A stretch of DNA of 64,000 nucleotides. Origin: a virus. Under the pieces are notes generated by a model. That model saw only the letters and a list, made by a program, of their open reading frames with translations, made no database searches and had not been told where the DNA came from. The stretch lies in the IMG/VR virus record IMGVR_UViG_3300025128_000015, positions 124,001-188,000 of that record. One strand, written 5' to 3'. The stretch's first letter is position 1, and the number at the start of each line of letters is the position of its first letter. This document shows positions 21,317 to 30,218 of the stretch, piece after piece. Position numbers and translations under genes: made by a program.

Positions 21317-22084
21317 ATGTCTCACATTTCATTTTCGGAAATTAAAAACTGGAACCAATGCGCCCACTATCATAAGTTAACTTATATTGATAAACTCAAA
21401 GGTTTTGAAGGTAATCTATATACTGCTTTTGGTTCTGCTTTGCATACTGTTTGTGAGAAGATTATTATTAAAGATATCAAAGACAAAAAGTCTCTTTTTC
21501 AATTATCTTTTTCTAATGAAATCAACAACTTGCCAAAGACCATTCAAGAGAATATCAACACAAAAATGGTGTCTGATATGCGTCGACAAGGTGATATGTT
21601 AGTTGATTTAATCTTGCCTCAACTAAAGAAGAACTTTGAAAAGTTTGAAGTTGTTTCTGTTGAGGAAAAGATTTACGAACCTATTGAAAACCATGACCGT
21701 AAATTTAAAGGATTTATCGACTTAGTTATTAAAACTGAAGATGGTAAATATCACGTAATCGATTGGAAATCATGTTCTTGGGGTTGGGACATGAAAAGAA
21801 AGTCTGATCCAATGACTACATACCAGCTTACATTCTATAAGCATTATTTTGCTAAAAAGCATAATATCGACCCTAAAAAGATTGAAACTTACTTTGCCTT
21901 ACTTAAAAGAACTGCAAAGAAAGACAACGTTGAAGTATACCGCGTAACCAGCGGAGATCGTAAAACTGAAAATGCGCTTAACTTATTGGACAAAGTGTTG
22001 TATAATATAAAGCGCAAGAACTACTTCAAAAACCGTCTTTCTTGCAAGAGGTGTGAATTCTATAAAACAGAATATTGCACTTAA
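21317..22084 (+). CDS. RecB/Cas4-like PD-(D/E)XK nuclease with Cys cluster
   Basis: The 255-aa protein starts ISFSEIKNWNQCAHYHKLTY, the usual start of RecB/PD-(D/E)XK nucleases. The active-site strands are GFIDLVI (Asp at about 136) and YHVIDWKS (Asp149, Lys151). A single Cys near the N-terminus (NQC) plus three at the C-terminus (CKRCEFYKTEYC) match the four-Cys iron-sulfur pattern of Cas4/AddB-type nucleases. It is expected to act on single-stranded DNA ends in recombination or host DNA breakdown. No cas1 or array is nearby. Confidence 0.88.
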   Translation: MSHISFSEIKNWNQCAHYHKLTYIDKLKGFEGNLYTAFGSALHTVCEKIIIKDIKDKKSLFQLSFSNEINNLPKTIQENINTKMVSDMRRQGDMLVDLILPQLKKNFEKFEVVSVEEKIYEPIENHDRKFKGFIDLVIKTEDGKYHVIDWKSCSWGWDMKRKSDPMTTYQLTFYKHYFAKKHNIDPKKIETYFALLKRTAKKDNVEVYRVTSGDRKTENALNLLDKVLYNIKRKNYFKNRLSCKRCEFYKTEYCT

Positions 22085-22090
22085 TCTTTT

Positions 22091-22096
22091 AAGGAG
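22091..22096 (+). promoter_or_regulatory. Ribosome binding site that decides a TTG start
   Basis: AAGGAG six bases before TTG at 22103. No ATG lies in a usable position nearby, so the glycosyltransferase most likely starts at this TTG. Confidence 0.7.
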
Positions 22097-22102
22097 AAAA
22101 AG

Positions 22103-23371
22103 TTGGATAAGAAAATTAAGGTATTGGTCTTGAGTGATCACCCGCTAAGTCCATCCGGAGTTGGCACTCAAACAAAATACATGATTGAAAGCCTGTTAAA
22201 GACAGGTAAATTTAGTTTTTACTGTATCGCTGGTGCGATGAAACATCATGACTACAGTATAACAAAAGTTGATGGATATGGTGATGATTGGGTTATTATG
22301 CCTGTTGATGGATATGGGACACCAGATCATATGCGCACGCTTTTAAGAAATGAAAAACCAGATATTGTTTGGTTTATGACTGACCCAAGATTTTGGGGTT
22401 GGCTCTGGGAAATGGAAGATGAAATCCGTCCAGTAGCTCCTATGGTCTATTATCATGTTTGGGACAACTATCCTTATCCAACTTTTAATAAGCCAAACTA
22501 TTCTTCAAATGATGTTATTGCTTGTATTTCAAAAGTTACTCATGACATTGTACAAAATGTTGCACCGAATGTCGAAAGCCACTATCTTCCACATTCAGTA
22601 AATACTGACATCTTTAGTAAAATTGAAGAAGATACAGTTAAACAATTTAGAGACAGCCACTTTCCAAGTAACGATGATAAATTTTTGGTTTTTTGGAATA
22701 ATAGAAACGCTCGCCGTAAACAAAGTGGATCATTAATTTATTGGTTTAAGGCTTTCTTAGATAAAGTTGGCCATGATAAAGCACAATTATTGATGCATAC
22801 TGATGTAAAAGATCCTCATGGACAAGATCTAGAGGCAATCGTGCACAGTTTAGGGTTGATTAATGGCGAGGTATTATTCTCACAAGCCAAGATTCCATCA
22901 ACACATATGGCTATTTTATATAATATGGCTGATTGTACAATCAATGTATCGGATGCTGAAGGCTTTGGTTTATCGACTTTTGAGTCTTTAGCATGTGAAA
23001 CACCTATTATTGTTAATATGACTGGAGGGCTGCAAGAACAAGTTACAGATGGTAAAAACTGGTTTGGTGTTGGTATTGAACCTTCTTCGAAAGCCATCAT
23101 CGGATCGCAGGAAATACCATGGATCTATGAAGACAGAGTATCAGAAGAATCTGTAGTTGATGCTTTGACAAAATTATATAACATGTCTAAAGAAGAACGG
23201 AATGAGCTAGGTAAAGCCGGCCGTGAACACGTCATGAATAACTATAACTTTGAACAATACACCAAAAGGTGGGAAGAATTACTGCTGGGAGTACATGAAC
23301 GTTATGGCTCTTGGGAAAATAGGAAGGGATATAAATCCTGGGAATTAATTGAAATTGGAGTAGCAGCATAA
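22103..23371 (+). CDS. Glycosyltransferase, GT-B fold (GT4-like)
   Basis: The 422-aa protein has a GT-B layout. The N-terminal Rossmann domain opens KIKVLVLSDHPLSPSGVGTQ. The C-terminal donor-binding domain has the family's E-x7-E-type region SDAEGFGLSTFESLACETPI (about 290-309), typical of GT4 retaining transferases. It transfers a sugar from a nucleotide donor to a glycan acceptor in the cytoplasm or at the inner membrane. It uses a TTG start with AAGGAG and overlaps the next start (TAATG). First gene of the glycan island. Sugar and linkage unknown. Confidence 0.87.
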   Translation: MDKKIKVLVLSDHPLSPSGVGTQTKYMIESLLKTGKFSFYCIAGAMKHHDYSITKVDGYGDDWVIMPVDGYGTPDHMRTLLRNEKPDIVWFMTDPRFWGWLWEMEDEIRPVAPMVYYHVWDNYPYPTFNKPNYSSNDVIACISKVTHDIVQNVAPNVESHYLPHSVNTDIFSKIEEDTVKQFRDSHFPSNDDKFLVFWNNRNARRKQSGSLIYWFKAFLDKVGHDKAQLLMHTDVKDPHGQDLEAIVHSLGLINGEVLFSQAKIPSTHMAILYNMADCTINVSDAEGFGLSTFESLACETPIIVNMTGGLQEQVTDGKNWFGVGIEPSSKAIIGSQEIPWIYEDRVSEESVVDALTKLYNMSKEERNELGKAGREHVMNNYNFEQYTKRWEELLLGVHERYGSWENRKGYKSWELIEIGVAA

Positions 23372-25467
23372 TGAAAAAGAAAATATTAATTAGAGGACCA
23401 GTTTTAACACAATCAGGATATGGAGAACATTGTAGATTTCTTTTAAGATCTCTTCGTAAATATGAAGATATATTTGATTTATATCTTATCGCTGTAAACT
23501 GGGGAAGGACAAATTGGCAATTTGAACAGACTGAAGAAAGAGTATGGTTTGACAAGTTAATCAAAAAAACTCACGAACATATCCATAATAAGAAAGGTCC
23601 TGTTGATATATCCATTCAAGTAACAATTCCGAATGAGTGGGAGAAATTAGCTCCCGTCAATATTGGTGTAACTGCCGGTATCGAAACTGACAGAATCAGT
23701 AAAAACTGGATTCAAAAGTCTCAAATCATGGATAAGATTATTGTGGTATCAGAACACGCAAAAAAAGGTTTTACTAATACAAAATATGATGTTGTCGATG
23801 CAAATACAGGACAAGAAGTTAAAGGCTGGAAATGTCTGGTACCGGTTGATGTCGTACATTATCCGGTTAAAAGTTTGGAGAAAACAGATCTAGATCTTAA
23901 TCTAAAACACAAGTTTAACTTTTTGACAGTTGCGCAATGGGGTCCAAGAAAGAATCTTAAAAACACAATTAAGTGGTTTATGGACGAATTCAGAAATGAT
24001 AAGGTTGGACTGGTTGTAAAAACAAACTTAGCTAAAAATTGTGTATTAGATCGACTTGCTATGACAAACAAAATAAAAAGCATAGTAAGCAAATTCCCAG
24101 ATGCAAAATGTTCAGTGCATTTATTACATGGTTATATGTCAGAAAAGGAGATGAATGGGCTTTATACTCACCCAAAAATTAAGGCTTTGGTTTCCCTAAC
24201 TCATGGTGAAGGTTTCGGACTTCCCTTATTTGAGGCTGCATATAATGGACTTCCGGTAATTGCTACTAACTGGAGTGGGCATTTAGACTTTTTACATATG
24301 CCTACAACAAGTAAGAAAGGCAAAACTAAAGTTAAACCAATGTTTTCTAGAATTGCATATGAATTAAAAGAAATTAAAAAGCCGGCAGTCTGGCCAGGAG
24401 TTATTGACACTGATGCCATGTGGGCTTTTGCTGAGAAAGGATCTTATAAAATGAGGCTTCGAGATGCTTTTAAAGATATTGGAAGGCATAAATCTGAAGC
24501 AAAGAAATTGCAGAAGCATATTATAGAAAATTTCACTGAAGAAAAGCAAAACTTAGACTTTGCAACAAAGATTTTAGGAGATGGTGTTACTAAAGCCGAG
24601 AACGCTAAATACGTATTCGTAAGTGATTTCTTTGCAAACCAGCTTCAAGGAGGGGCAGAATTAAGCCTGCAAACTCTAATCGATAAAGCTGCAGAGGAGA
24701 GTATTCAAATTAATTCGTCAGATTTAACAGTAGAATACGTTGAAAGAAACAAAGATAAGACTTGGATTTTTGGTAACTTTACGCAAGTTTCTAAAGATGC
24801 AATTCAGAAGATAGTTAAAGAAAAAATCAATTATAATATAGTTGAATTTGATTATAAATTCTGCAAATATAGAAACTTAGAGTTACATGAAACACTAGAA
24901 GGAGAGCCGTGTAATTGTGCAAGCGAAGAGCATGGACAAGAAATTGGTAAGTTCCTTTCCAGTGCACAAAATGTTTTCTTTATGTCTTCAGTCCAGATGG
25001 ACGCACACTTAAAAAATATTAAGTCTCTTAAAAAATCTAGATGTATTGTGTTGTCATCAATTTTTGATGATAAGTTCTTTGACACAATTAAACGATTAAG
25101 AGAAGTATACAACAAAAAAGAAGATAAGTGGGTTGTGTCATCGTCACCATCATGGGTTAAGGGCTCTAAAGAAGCAGAACAATGGTGTGTCGAAAATAAC
25201 AAAGATTATAATAAGATGCATGGATTATCTTACAAGGACGCATTAGTGACTTTGGCCAAATCAAAAGGATTATGTTTCTTGCCAACCGGAGGAGATACTT
25301 GCCCTAGATTGGTTATTGAAGCTAAATTATTGAACTGTGAGCTTGAGCTAAACGATAATGTGCAGCATGTTACAGAAGATTGGTTTAGCACAGATGATTT
25401 ACAAGTAACAGAAGAGTATTTGAAAGGACGCCCAGAAGTATTCTGGAAAAAGGTGAGTGGTGTCTGA
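23371..25467 (+). CDS. Two-domain glycosyltransferase (GT4-like plus second GT-B-like domain)
   Basis: The 698-aa protein is longer than a single GT-B enzyme (about 400). Residues 1-405 form a complete GT4-like unit: FLTVAQWGPRKNLKNTIKWF at about 187-206, and LTHGEGFGLPLFEAAYNGLP at about 277-296 as the donor-binding signature. Residues about 410-698 look like a second, more diverged transferase half (KYVFVSDFFANQLQGGAE at the start, GGDTCPRLVIEAKLLNCE near the end). It may add two sugars in sequence or use the second part for acceptor binding. It overlaps the next gene by 11 bases. Confidence 0.8.
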   Translation: MKKKILIRGPVLTQSGYGEHCRFLLRSLRKYEDIFDLYLIAVNWGRTNWQFEQTEERVWFDKLIKKTHEHIHNKKGPVDISIQVTIPNEWEKLAPVNIGVTAGIETDRISKNWIQKSQIMDKIIVVSEHAKKGFTNTKYDVVDANTGQEVKGWKCLVPVDVVHYPVKSLEKTDLDLNLKHKFNFLTVAQWGPRKNLKNTIKWFMDEFRNDKVGLVVKTNLAKNCVLDRLAMTNKIKSIVSKFPDAKCSVHLLHGYMSEKEMNGLYTHPKIKALVSLTHGEGFGLPLFEAAYNGLPVIATNWSGHLDFLHMPTTSKKGKTKVKPMFSRIAYELKEIKKPAVWPGVIDTDAMWAFAEKGSYKMRLRDAFKDIGRHKSEAKKLQKHIIENFTEEKQNLDFATKILGDGVTKAENAKYVFVSDFFANQLQGGAELSLQTLIDKAAEESIQINSSDLTVEYVERNKDKTWIFGNFTQVSKDAIQKIVKEKINYNIVEFDYKFCKYRNLELHETLEGEPCNCASEEHGQEIGKFLSSAQNVFFMSSVQMDAHLKNIKSLKKSRCIVLSSIFDDKFFDTIKRLREVYNKKEDKWVVSSSPSWVKGSKEAEQWCVENNKDYNKMHGLSYKDALVTLAKSKGLCFLPTGGDTCPRLVIEAKLLNCELELNDNVQHVTEDWFSTDDLQVTEEYLKGRPEVFWKKVSGV

Positions 25468-26182
25468 TATTATTCAAACAATGTGGGTCGGTAATAAACT
25501 CTCTACAATGGAAAGGCTAAGCCTTAGTTCTTTTGTTAAGAATGGGCACGATGTACATTTATATACATATTCTGATGTAGAGGGAGTTCCCGAAGGTGTA
25601 GAAATAAAAGATGGAAATACCATCTTGCCTGAAGACATGATTTTTATGTATAAGGATCATAAGAGCTATTCAGCTTTCTCAAATTATTTTAGGTATAAAT
25701 TGTTGTCTGAAAAAGGTGGATACTGGGTTGATACCGATGTTATTTGTTTAAAGAAATTTGATTTCAAAGCACCTTTTGTATTTTGTTCCGAAGAGGTTCT
25801 TCCTCTTAATCAGGGGAACACTCATATTGGCTCATGTATTATTAAGATGCCGGCTGGCAATCCAATTGCCTTAGATGCATTTGAGACTTGCATGGAGAAA
25901 AAAAGAGAAATGCTAGTTTGGGGAGAAATTGGACCTCGACTAGTAAAACAAATGGTAGAGAAATACAGTATGAATTTCTTTGTGAAACCACCAGAAACAT
26001 TTTGTCCCATTCCGGGGTGCATGTGGAATCTTGTTTTAAATCCCGAACAGGAGATTAATTTTGGTGAAGAGACTTACGCAATCCATCTTTGGAATGAAAT
26101 GTGGCGCCGTAGTAATGCAGATAAAAATGCAAAATACCCAGAGCGCTCGTACTATGAGAAGTTGAAAGCAAGGTATTTGTAA
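25457..26182 (+). CDS. DXD glycosyltransferase (GT32-like)
   Basis: The 241-aa protein matches the 'glycosyltransferase sugar-binding region containing DXD' type. It begins IIQTMWVGNKLSTMERLSL and has FSNYFRYKLLSEKGGYWVDT (about 75-94) with the metal/donor-binding DTD at 92-94, then THIGSCIIKMPAGNP. It starts at GTG (25457, or a second GTG three bases later) after an AGGTGAG ribosome binding site, inside the end of the previous gene. It transfers a hexose from a nucleotide donor with a divalent metal. Acceptor unknown. Confidence 0.82.
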   Translation: MVSDIIQTMWVGNKLSTMERLSLSSFVKNGHDVHLYTYSDVEGVPEGVEIKDGNTILPEDMIFMYKDHKSYSAFSNYFRYKLLSEKGGYWVDTDVICLKKFDFKAPFVFCSEEVLPLNQGNTHIGSCIIKMPAGNPIALDAFETCMEKKREMLVWGEIGPRLVKQMVEKYSMNFFVKPPETFCPIPGCMWNLVLNPEQEINFGEETYAIHLWNEMWRRSNADKNAKYPERSYYEKLKARYL

Positions 26183-27171
26183 TGCTCAATATATTGTATT
26201 TGTGTGATAAGAATACATACGACACAAAGATGTCTAGGGTTCGATTTCACGGTATGCGAGCCGTAGGGAAAAGAAAAGACGTTAATCTAGTCTGGTCCGG
26301 ACCTGGCTGGAAAGGCTTTAATAAAAATAAGTCAGCCAGTAAAAACATTGACAATCTCTATAAAGGTAAAAAACCAGATTTAGTCGTAGCATATAAACCC
26401 TTGAATTTAATTAAGTTTCGAGATTTAGATATTCCAAAATGTCTTCGCTACAATGAGATGTATGATGTTGATTGGACTAATAAAGAAATACTTGATAGTC
26501 GATCAAATTTGATTATATGTCATCATGAAAACGATATGAACTATTATAAGAAATCTTATTTTATGAAAAGAATTGATCATAATCTAAGATTTTATAACAT
26601 TCCCCATGCGGCCGAACAGGTTATTTACAGAGATTATGGCATGCCAAAGAAATATGATATTCTTCTTGCTGGTGCTGTTTTCACCAAATCATTATTGGGA
26701 GATCATTATCCTTTGCGAATCCGGTTGGCTAGAGATATTCTTCCTAAGTTGTCTAAGAATTATAAATGTAATATACTAAAACATCCAGGCGGAAACTTGT
26801 ACAATGCAGCTTCAGATCAGAATAGTTTCTTTTATGCACAGCAACTGAGTTCAGCTAAAATCTGTATTACATGTAGTGGCCAGCCTAGATCTAGATTTGG
26901 AAAATATATTGAAATTCCGATGTGCGGAACTGCTCTCGCAGCAGATATGCCAGGAGAACAGCAAGATCAATTTAAAGAGTTTATGATTGAGATTAACATG
27001 TCTATGACAGACGAAGAAATAATTAATAAACTTTCTTATTATCTAGATAACGAAGAAGAACTAAATAAGATTACAAATAAAGGCATGGAATATGCCAAGA
27101 ATCATACGCAAGAGAAGTATGCAGAAAGCTTTGTTAATATTGTAAAAGAGTTTTTAGAGGAGACCAAATGA
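26182..27171 (+). CDS. CgeB-like / group 1 glycosyltransferase
   Basis: The 329-aa protein begins MLNILYLCDKNTYDTKMSRV. It has a C-terminal donor-domain-like region, SSAKICITCSGQPRSRFGKY followed by IPMCGTALAADMPGE and a DNEEELNKITNKGMEY helix, as in CgeB-type and group 1 transferases. It overlaps both neighbours (TAATG and ATGA), so it is translated with the island. Sugar unknown. Confidence 0.7.
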   Translation: MLNILYLCDKNTYDTKMSRVRFHGMRAVGKRKDVNLVWSGPGWKGFNKNKSASKNIDNLYKGKKPDLVVAYKPLNLIKFRDLDIPKCLRYNEMYDVDWTNKEILDSRSNLIICHHENDMNYYKKSYFMKRIDHNLRFYNIPHAAEQVIYRDYGMPKKYDILLAGAVFTKSLLGDHYPLRIRLARDILPKLSKNYKCNILKHPGGNLYNAASDQNSFFYAQQLSSAKICITCSGQPRSRFGKYIEIPMCGTALAADMPGEQQDQFKEFMIEINMSMTDEEIINKLSYYLDNEEELNKITNKGMEYAKNHTQEKYAESFVNIVKEFLEETK

Positions 27172-27869
27172 TTGTTATAAGCTCTACAGGAGGATCAGGA
27201 TCTAGCTTCGTCGCAGATCAATTTAAGAATTCACAATGGACAGTTTGTCTACGACCGGATGGAGGAAAACAAAAAGCAACTCATACTCCATCTCAAATTT
27301 TTCATGAAAGAATGGATCATCTTATTGGAGGTAATGCTATCTATGAGAAATCTACTCAAAAAGAAATGTTTGAAACAGCTTATGCTGGTTTAAAAAAACT
27401 AGATCATTCTAAATTGATGCTTTTGTGTATGTCGTGGGGTGGCATGGGCTTCCTTAACGAGATAGAAGAAAAGACGATCTTCCTTATTAGAGATCCAGTA
27501 TTTGCTTTTAACTCATATTCAGGCGGAGGCTGGCGCCTTGAGGGTGGACAACGAAGAATAAAGTATGTTGGCGCAACTGGTCCAAATGATAAAAAATGGA
27601 TTGATGCATGGATGGGAGACTTTTCACATTGGATTGATGGTGCGAAATATGCTTTGAAGGCACAAAAAGAAGGCAAAGGATATATTGTTAGATATCATAA
27701 CTTTAGAGAGGATTGGGCTAAGATTCCGGACGTTCCGCCAATTCATTTAAACTTTAATTCTAAAGATGCTTTTGCAAAAATTCAAGATAAAGGTTATTTA
27801 CAAATTGAAACCATTGCCTATATTAAGAGTAAAACAAGAGATGTGTGGGATGAAATTAAAGCACTCTAA
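27168..27869 (+). CDS. Sulfotransferase-like protein 1
   Basis: The 233-aa protein has the two PAPS-binding elements of sulfotransferases. The 5'-phosphosulfate loop is SSTGGSGSSFVADQF (5-19). The 3'-phosphate site is FLIRDPVFAFNSYSGG, with Arg108 and a Ser about eight residues later. It transfers sulfate from PAPS, and an acceptor on the glycan is most likely from context. The start overlaps the previous stop (ATGA) and GAGGAG is the ribosome binding site. A second, different sulfotransferase is at 30219 and the PAPS-forming kinase at 32577. Confidence 0.75.
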   Translation: MIVISSTGGSGSSFVADQFKNSQWTVCLRPDGGKQKATHTPSQIFHERMDHLIGGNAIYEKSTQKEMFETAYAGLKKLDHSKLMLLCMSWGGMGFLNEIEEKTIFLIRDPVFAFNSYSGGGWRLEGGQRRIKYVGATGPNDKKWIDAWMGDFSHWIDGAKYALKAQKEGKGYIVRYHNFREDWAKIPDVPPIHLNFNSKDAFAKIQDKGYLQIETIAYIKSKTRDVWDEIKAL

Positions 27870-27881
27870 GAGATCAACAAC

Positions 27882-29528
27882 ATGCCTAAAAAAATTAATT
27901 TTCCAATTCACAACGGACCAAAGAAAGTCCGTGGCCGCATCAATAAGACTTTAGGCAATAATGAATTACGTGATTATCTGAGTTCAAAAAAAGAAACAGG
28001 AAAGTCTCAATTTTCTGAAATCATTCCACAACTTATTGATTATAAGAAGATCGATAATCCAAAAGTTCTCTTAATCGGTCCATGTATCACTATTCCAAAG
28101 TACATGCAAAAGAGATGCATTCCACCCCTTGGAATTAGCTATGTGGCGGCTTCTCTAGAGAAAGCGGGCATTGATGTGGATATACTCGATCTATGCGTTG
28201 AGGGGTGGTCTACGGAGCGATATAACGGCAATCTGGTTACATATGGTAAACCTCCACAAGAAATTGTTGATCAATTGAAAGAAAAACAATACGATATCGT
28301 TGGATTGTCTGTCTTATTTTCGACTGACTTGCCAAATTTATATGAAACAACACAAGTTGTCAAAGAGGCTTTACCAAATTCTTTAGTTATAGTTGGAGGA
28401 TTACATCCAACCATTTATCCAAAAGAAATAGTAGATCTAGATCTTGAATATAATAAAGAGAAAACAGTCGATTTTATTATACGTGGCGAAGGCGAGTTTA
28501 GATTTGTTGATTTTATTAATAATCTAAAAGAAGGCAAACTTGATATAAACGCTGATGGTCTTGTTGGTTTTATAGAAGACGAGTTATTTATTAATTCACA
28601 AATAGATAACATTGAAGACATTGATGAAATTCCATTCCCGGCGTTTCATATGTTACCAATGGAAAAATACTTTGAGATTAATATTCCTTTCTCACCAGTT
28701 CCACAAGGAGAAAGAGTCCTTCCAATGTTGACGACGAGAGGGTGTCCAGTCGGATGCTCTTTTTGTGCCAATACAAATACTTGGAAAAAACATAGAAAGC
28801 GATCAATTGAAAACATTATGGAAGAAGTTCGTCTTCTAAAAGAAAGATATAATATTGATGAATTGCAGTTTGCAGATGATAATTTGACTTATGATATGGT
28901 TTATGCTTCTGAAAAGTTCAAAGCTCTTAAAGAAGAAAACTTGCTTTGGTGTACACCTAATGGTACAATGATTAATAAACTATCTGAGGACATTATCGAA
29001 CTAATGGCTGCTTCTGGGATGTATCAAATTACACTGTCCTTAGATAGCGCCAACACTAGAACATTGAAAGAGCTACATCACAAACCAGTAAACTTAAACT
29101 CAATTCCAGGTCTGATTAAAAAATGCAGAGAGCTTGAAGTATTTACACACGGTACATTAGTTGTTGGTATGCCCTCGGAAACGTTAGAAGAAATATTAGA
29201 CGGATTTGAATATATTAAGAACGAATTAAGCTTTACCAGTATATCTACATTTATCGCCGCGGCCATTCCAGGATCAGAATTGTATCATGATATGCTGGAA
29301 CAAGGGAAAGTAACTAAAAAAGCAGCTAGAGAAATTGATACAACAAAGTCAAAAATCTTGCTATCTAATTTAAATCCAAAACAACTAGAAGCCGCAATAG
29401 AAAAATTTCAAACAGATTTTCTAAATATCGTTAAAAAAAGAGACCCGGAAGAGTATAATAGGAAATATAAAAAACTAATCAAATCTGGCCGTTGGGATGA
29501 GAATCAGTGTGGCGGAAAACTAACTTAA
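27882..29528 (+). CDS. Cobalamin-type radical SAM enzyme
   Basis: The 548-aa protein has an N-terminal B12-binding Rossmann domain (VLLIGPCITIP at about 63-73, PLGISYVAASLEKAGIDVDI, VGGLHPTIYP) and a radical SAM domain with the iron-sulfur motif CPVGCSFC (Cys288, Cys292, Cys295) in TTRGCPVGCSFCANT. The B12 domain resembles that of class B methyltransferases and BchE-like enzymes. In a glycan island it may C-methylate or otherwise modify a sugar. It needs SAM and perhaps cobalamin from the host. The reaction is not predictable. Confidence 0.87.
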   Translation: MPKKINFPIHNGPKKVRGRINKTLGNNELRDYLSSKKETGKSQFSEIIPQLIDYKKIDNPKVLLIGPCITIPKYMQKRCIPPLGISYVAASLEKAGIDVDILDLCVEGWSTERYNGNLVTYGKPPQEIVDQLKEKQYDIVGLSVLFSTDLPNLYETTQVVKEALPNSLVIVGGLHPTIYPKEIVDLDLEYNKEKTVDFIIRGEGEFRFVDFINNLKEGKLDINADGLVGFIEDELFINSQIDNIEDIDEIPFPAFHMLPMEKYFEINIPFSPVPQGERVLPMLTTRGCPVGCSFCANTNTWKKHRKRSIENIMEEVRLLKERYNIDELQFADDNLTYDMVYASEKFKALKEENLLWCTPNGTMINKLSEDIIELMAASGMYQITLSLDSANTRTLKELHHKPVNLNSIPGLIKKCRELEVFTHGTLVVGMPSETLEEILDGFEYIKNELSFTSISTFIAAAIPGSELYHDMLEQGKVTKKAAREIDTTKSKILLSNLNPKQLEAAIEKFQTDFLNIVKKRDPEEYNRKYKKLIKSGRWDENQCGGKLT

Positions 29529-29537
29529 GGAATAAAA

Positions 29538-30203
29538 ATGACAAAAGATGAAGCAGAAAGATATAAACTTGGCAAGGTGCACAAGCATTTTTGGGATCAA
29601 GTAGTACACGAGTTTTGGGATAAAACTGGAATCGATGAAGATAACGCAACAGAAGCTTTATTTAAAGTTGATGATTGTTTGAAACAAAAAGGGTTAAAAT
29701 ATTGGCTATGCTATGGAACTGCACTGGGTTTTTACAGAGACGGAAACTTTATTCCTTGGGATGATGATATTGACATTCACACAGTTGCTAGTGATTATGA
29801 AGCTGTATTTGATGAAATAAAAAAGATCTTTATTGAGAATGGTTTTATCGTCCGTGCAGTAAAAAGAGATTATTCAAGCAAGATGTCGCTTTTCTATAAA
29901 AAAATTAAAATACAAATTCAAGGTATTTACGAAACAGACGATGAGCCAGATATGATTCAAACAAAATTGTTTAAGTATCCAAAAAAGTTTTATTATGACA
30001 AGGCAGAAAAATACAATTATAAAGGAAGAGACTTTTTATTACCAGGACCTGCTAATGAATATTTAACATTCTGTTATGATGAAAGCTGGAATAAGCCGCA
30101 AAACTTGTCTGATTGGAGAGATTATATGAATATCGATCAAATAAAGGACGCTAATTGGAGAATCTCTCTTGTCAATCATAACGCTAATAAAAAGAATAAG
30201 TAA
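29538..30203 (+). CDS. LicD-family transferase
   Basis: The 221-aa protein has the LicD/nucleotidyltransferase-fold signature: YWLCYGTALGFYRDGNFIPW followed by DDDID (75-79) as metal ligands, as in phosphocholine and fukutin-related transferases. LicD enzymes move phosphocholine or a phospho-sugar alcohol from a CDP donor to a glycan. AAGGA precedes the ATG. No choline kinase or cytidylyltransferase is in the island, so donor supply would come from the host. Confidence 0.83.
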   Translation: MTKDEAERYKLGKVHKHFWDQVVHEFWDKTGIDEDNATEALFKVDDCLKQKGLKYWLCYGTALGFYRDGNFIPWDDDIDIHTVASDYEAVFDEIKKIFIENGFIVRAVKRDYSSKMSLFYKKIKIQIQGIYETDDEPDMIQTKLFKYPKKFYYDKAEKYNYKGRDFLLPGPANEYLTFCYDESWNKPQNLSDWRDYMNIDQIKDANWRISLVNHNANKKNK

Positions 30204-30218
30204 AAGGAAAAAGAAGAA

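Noticed and set aside
21317-22084. Evidence of a CRISPR-Cas system (Cas4)
   Set aside because: The nuclease is alone: no cas1, cas2 or repeat-spacer array is seen in the window.
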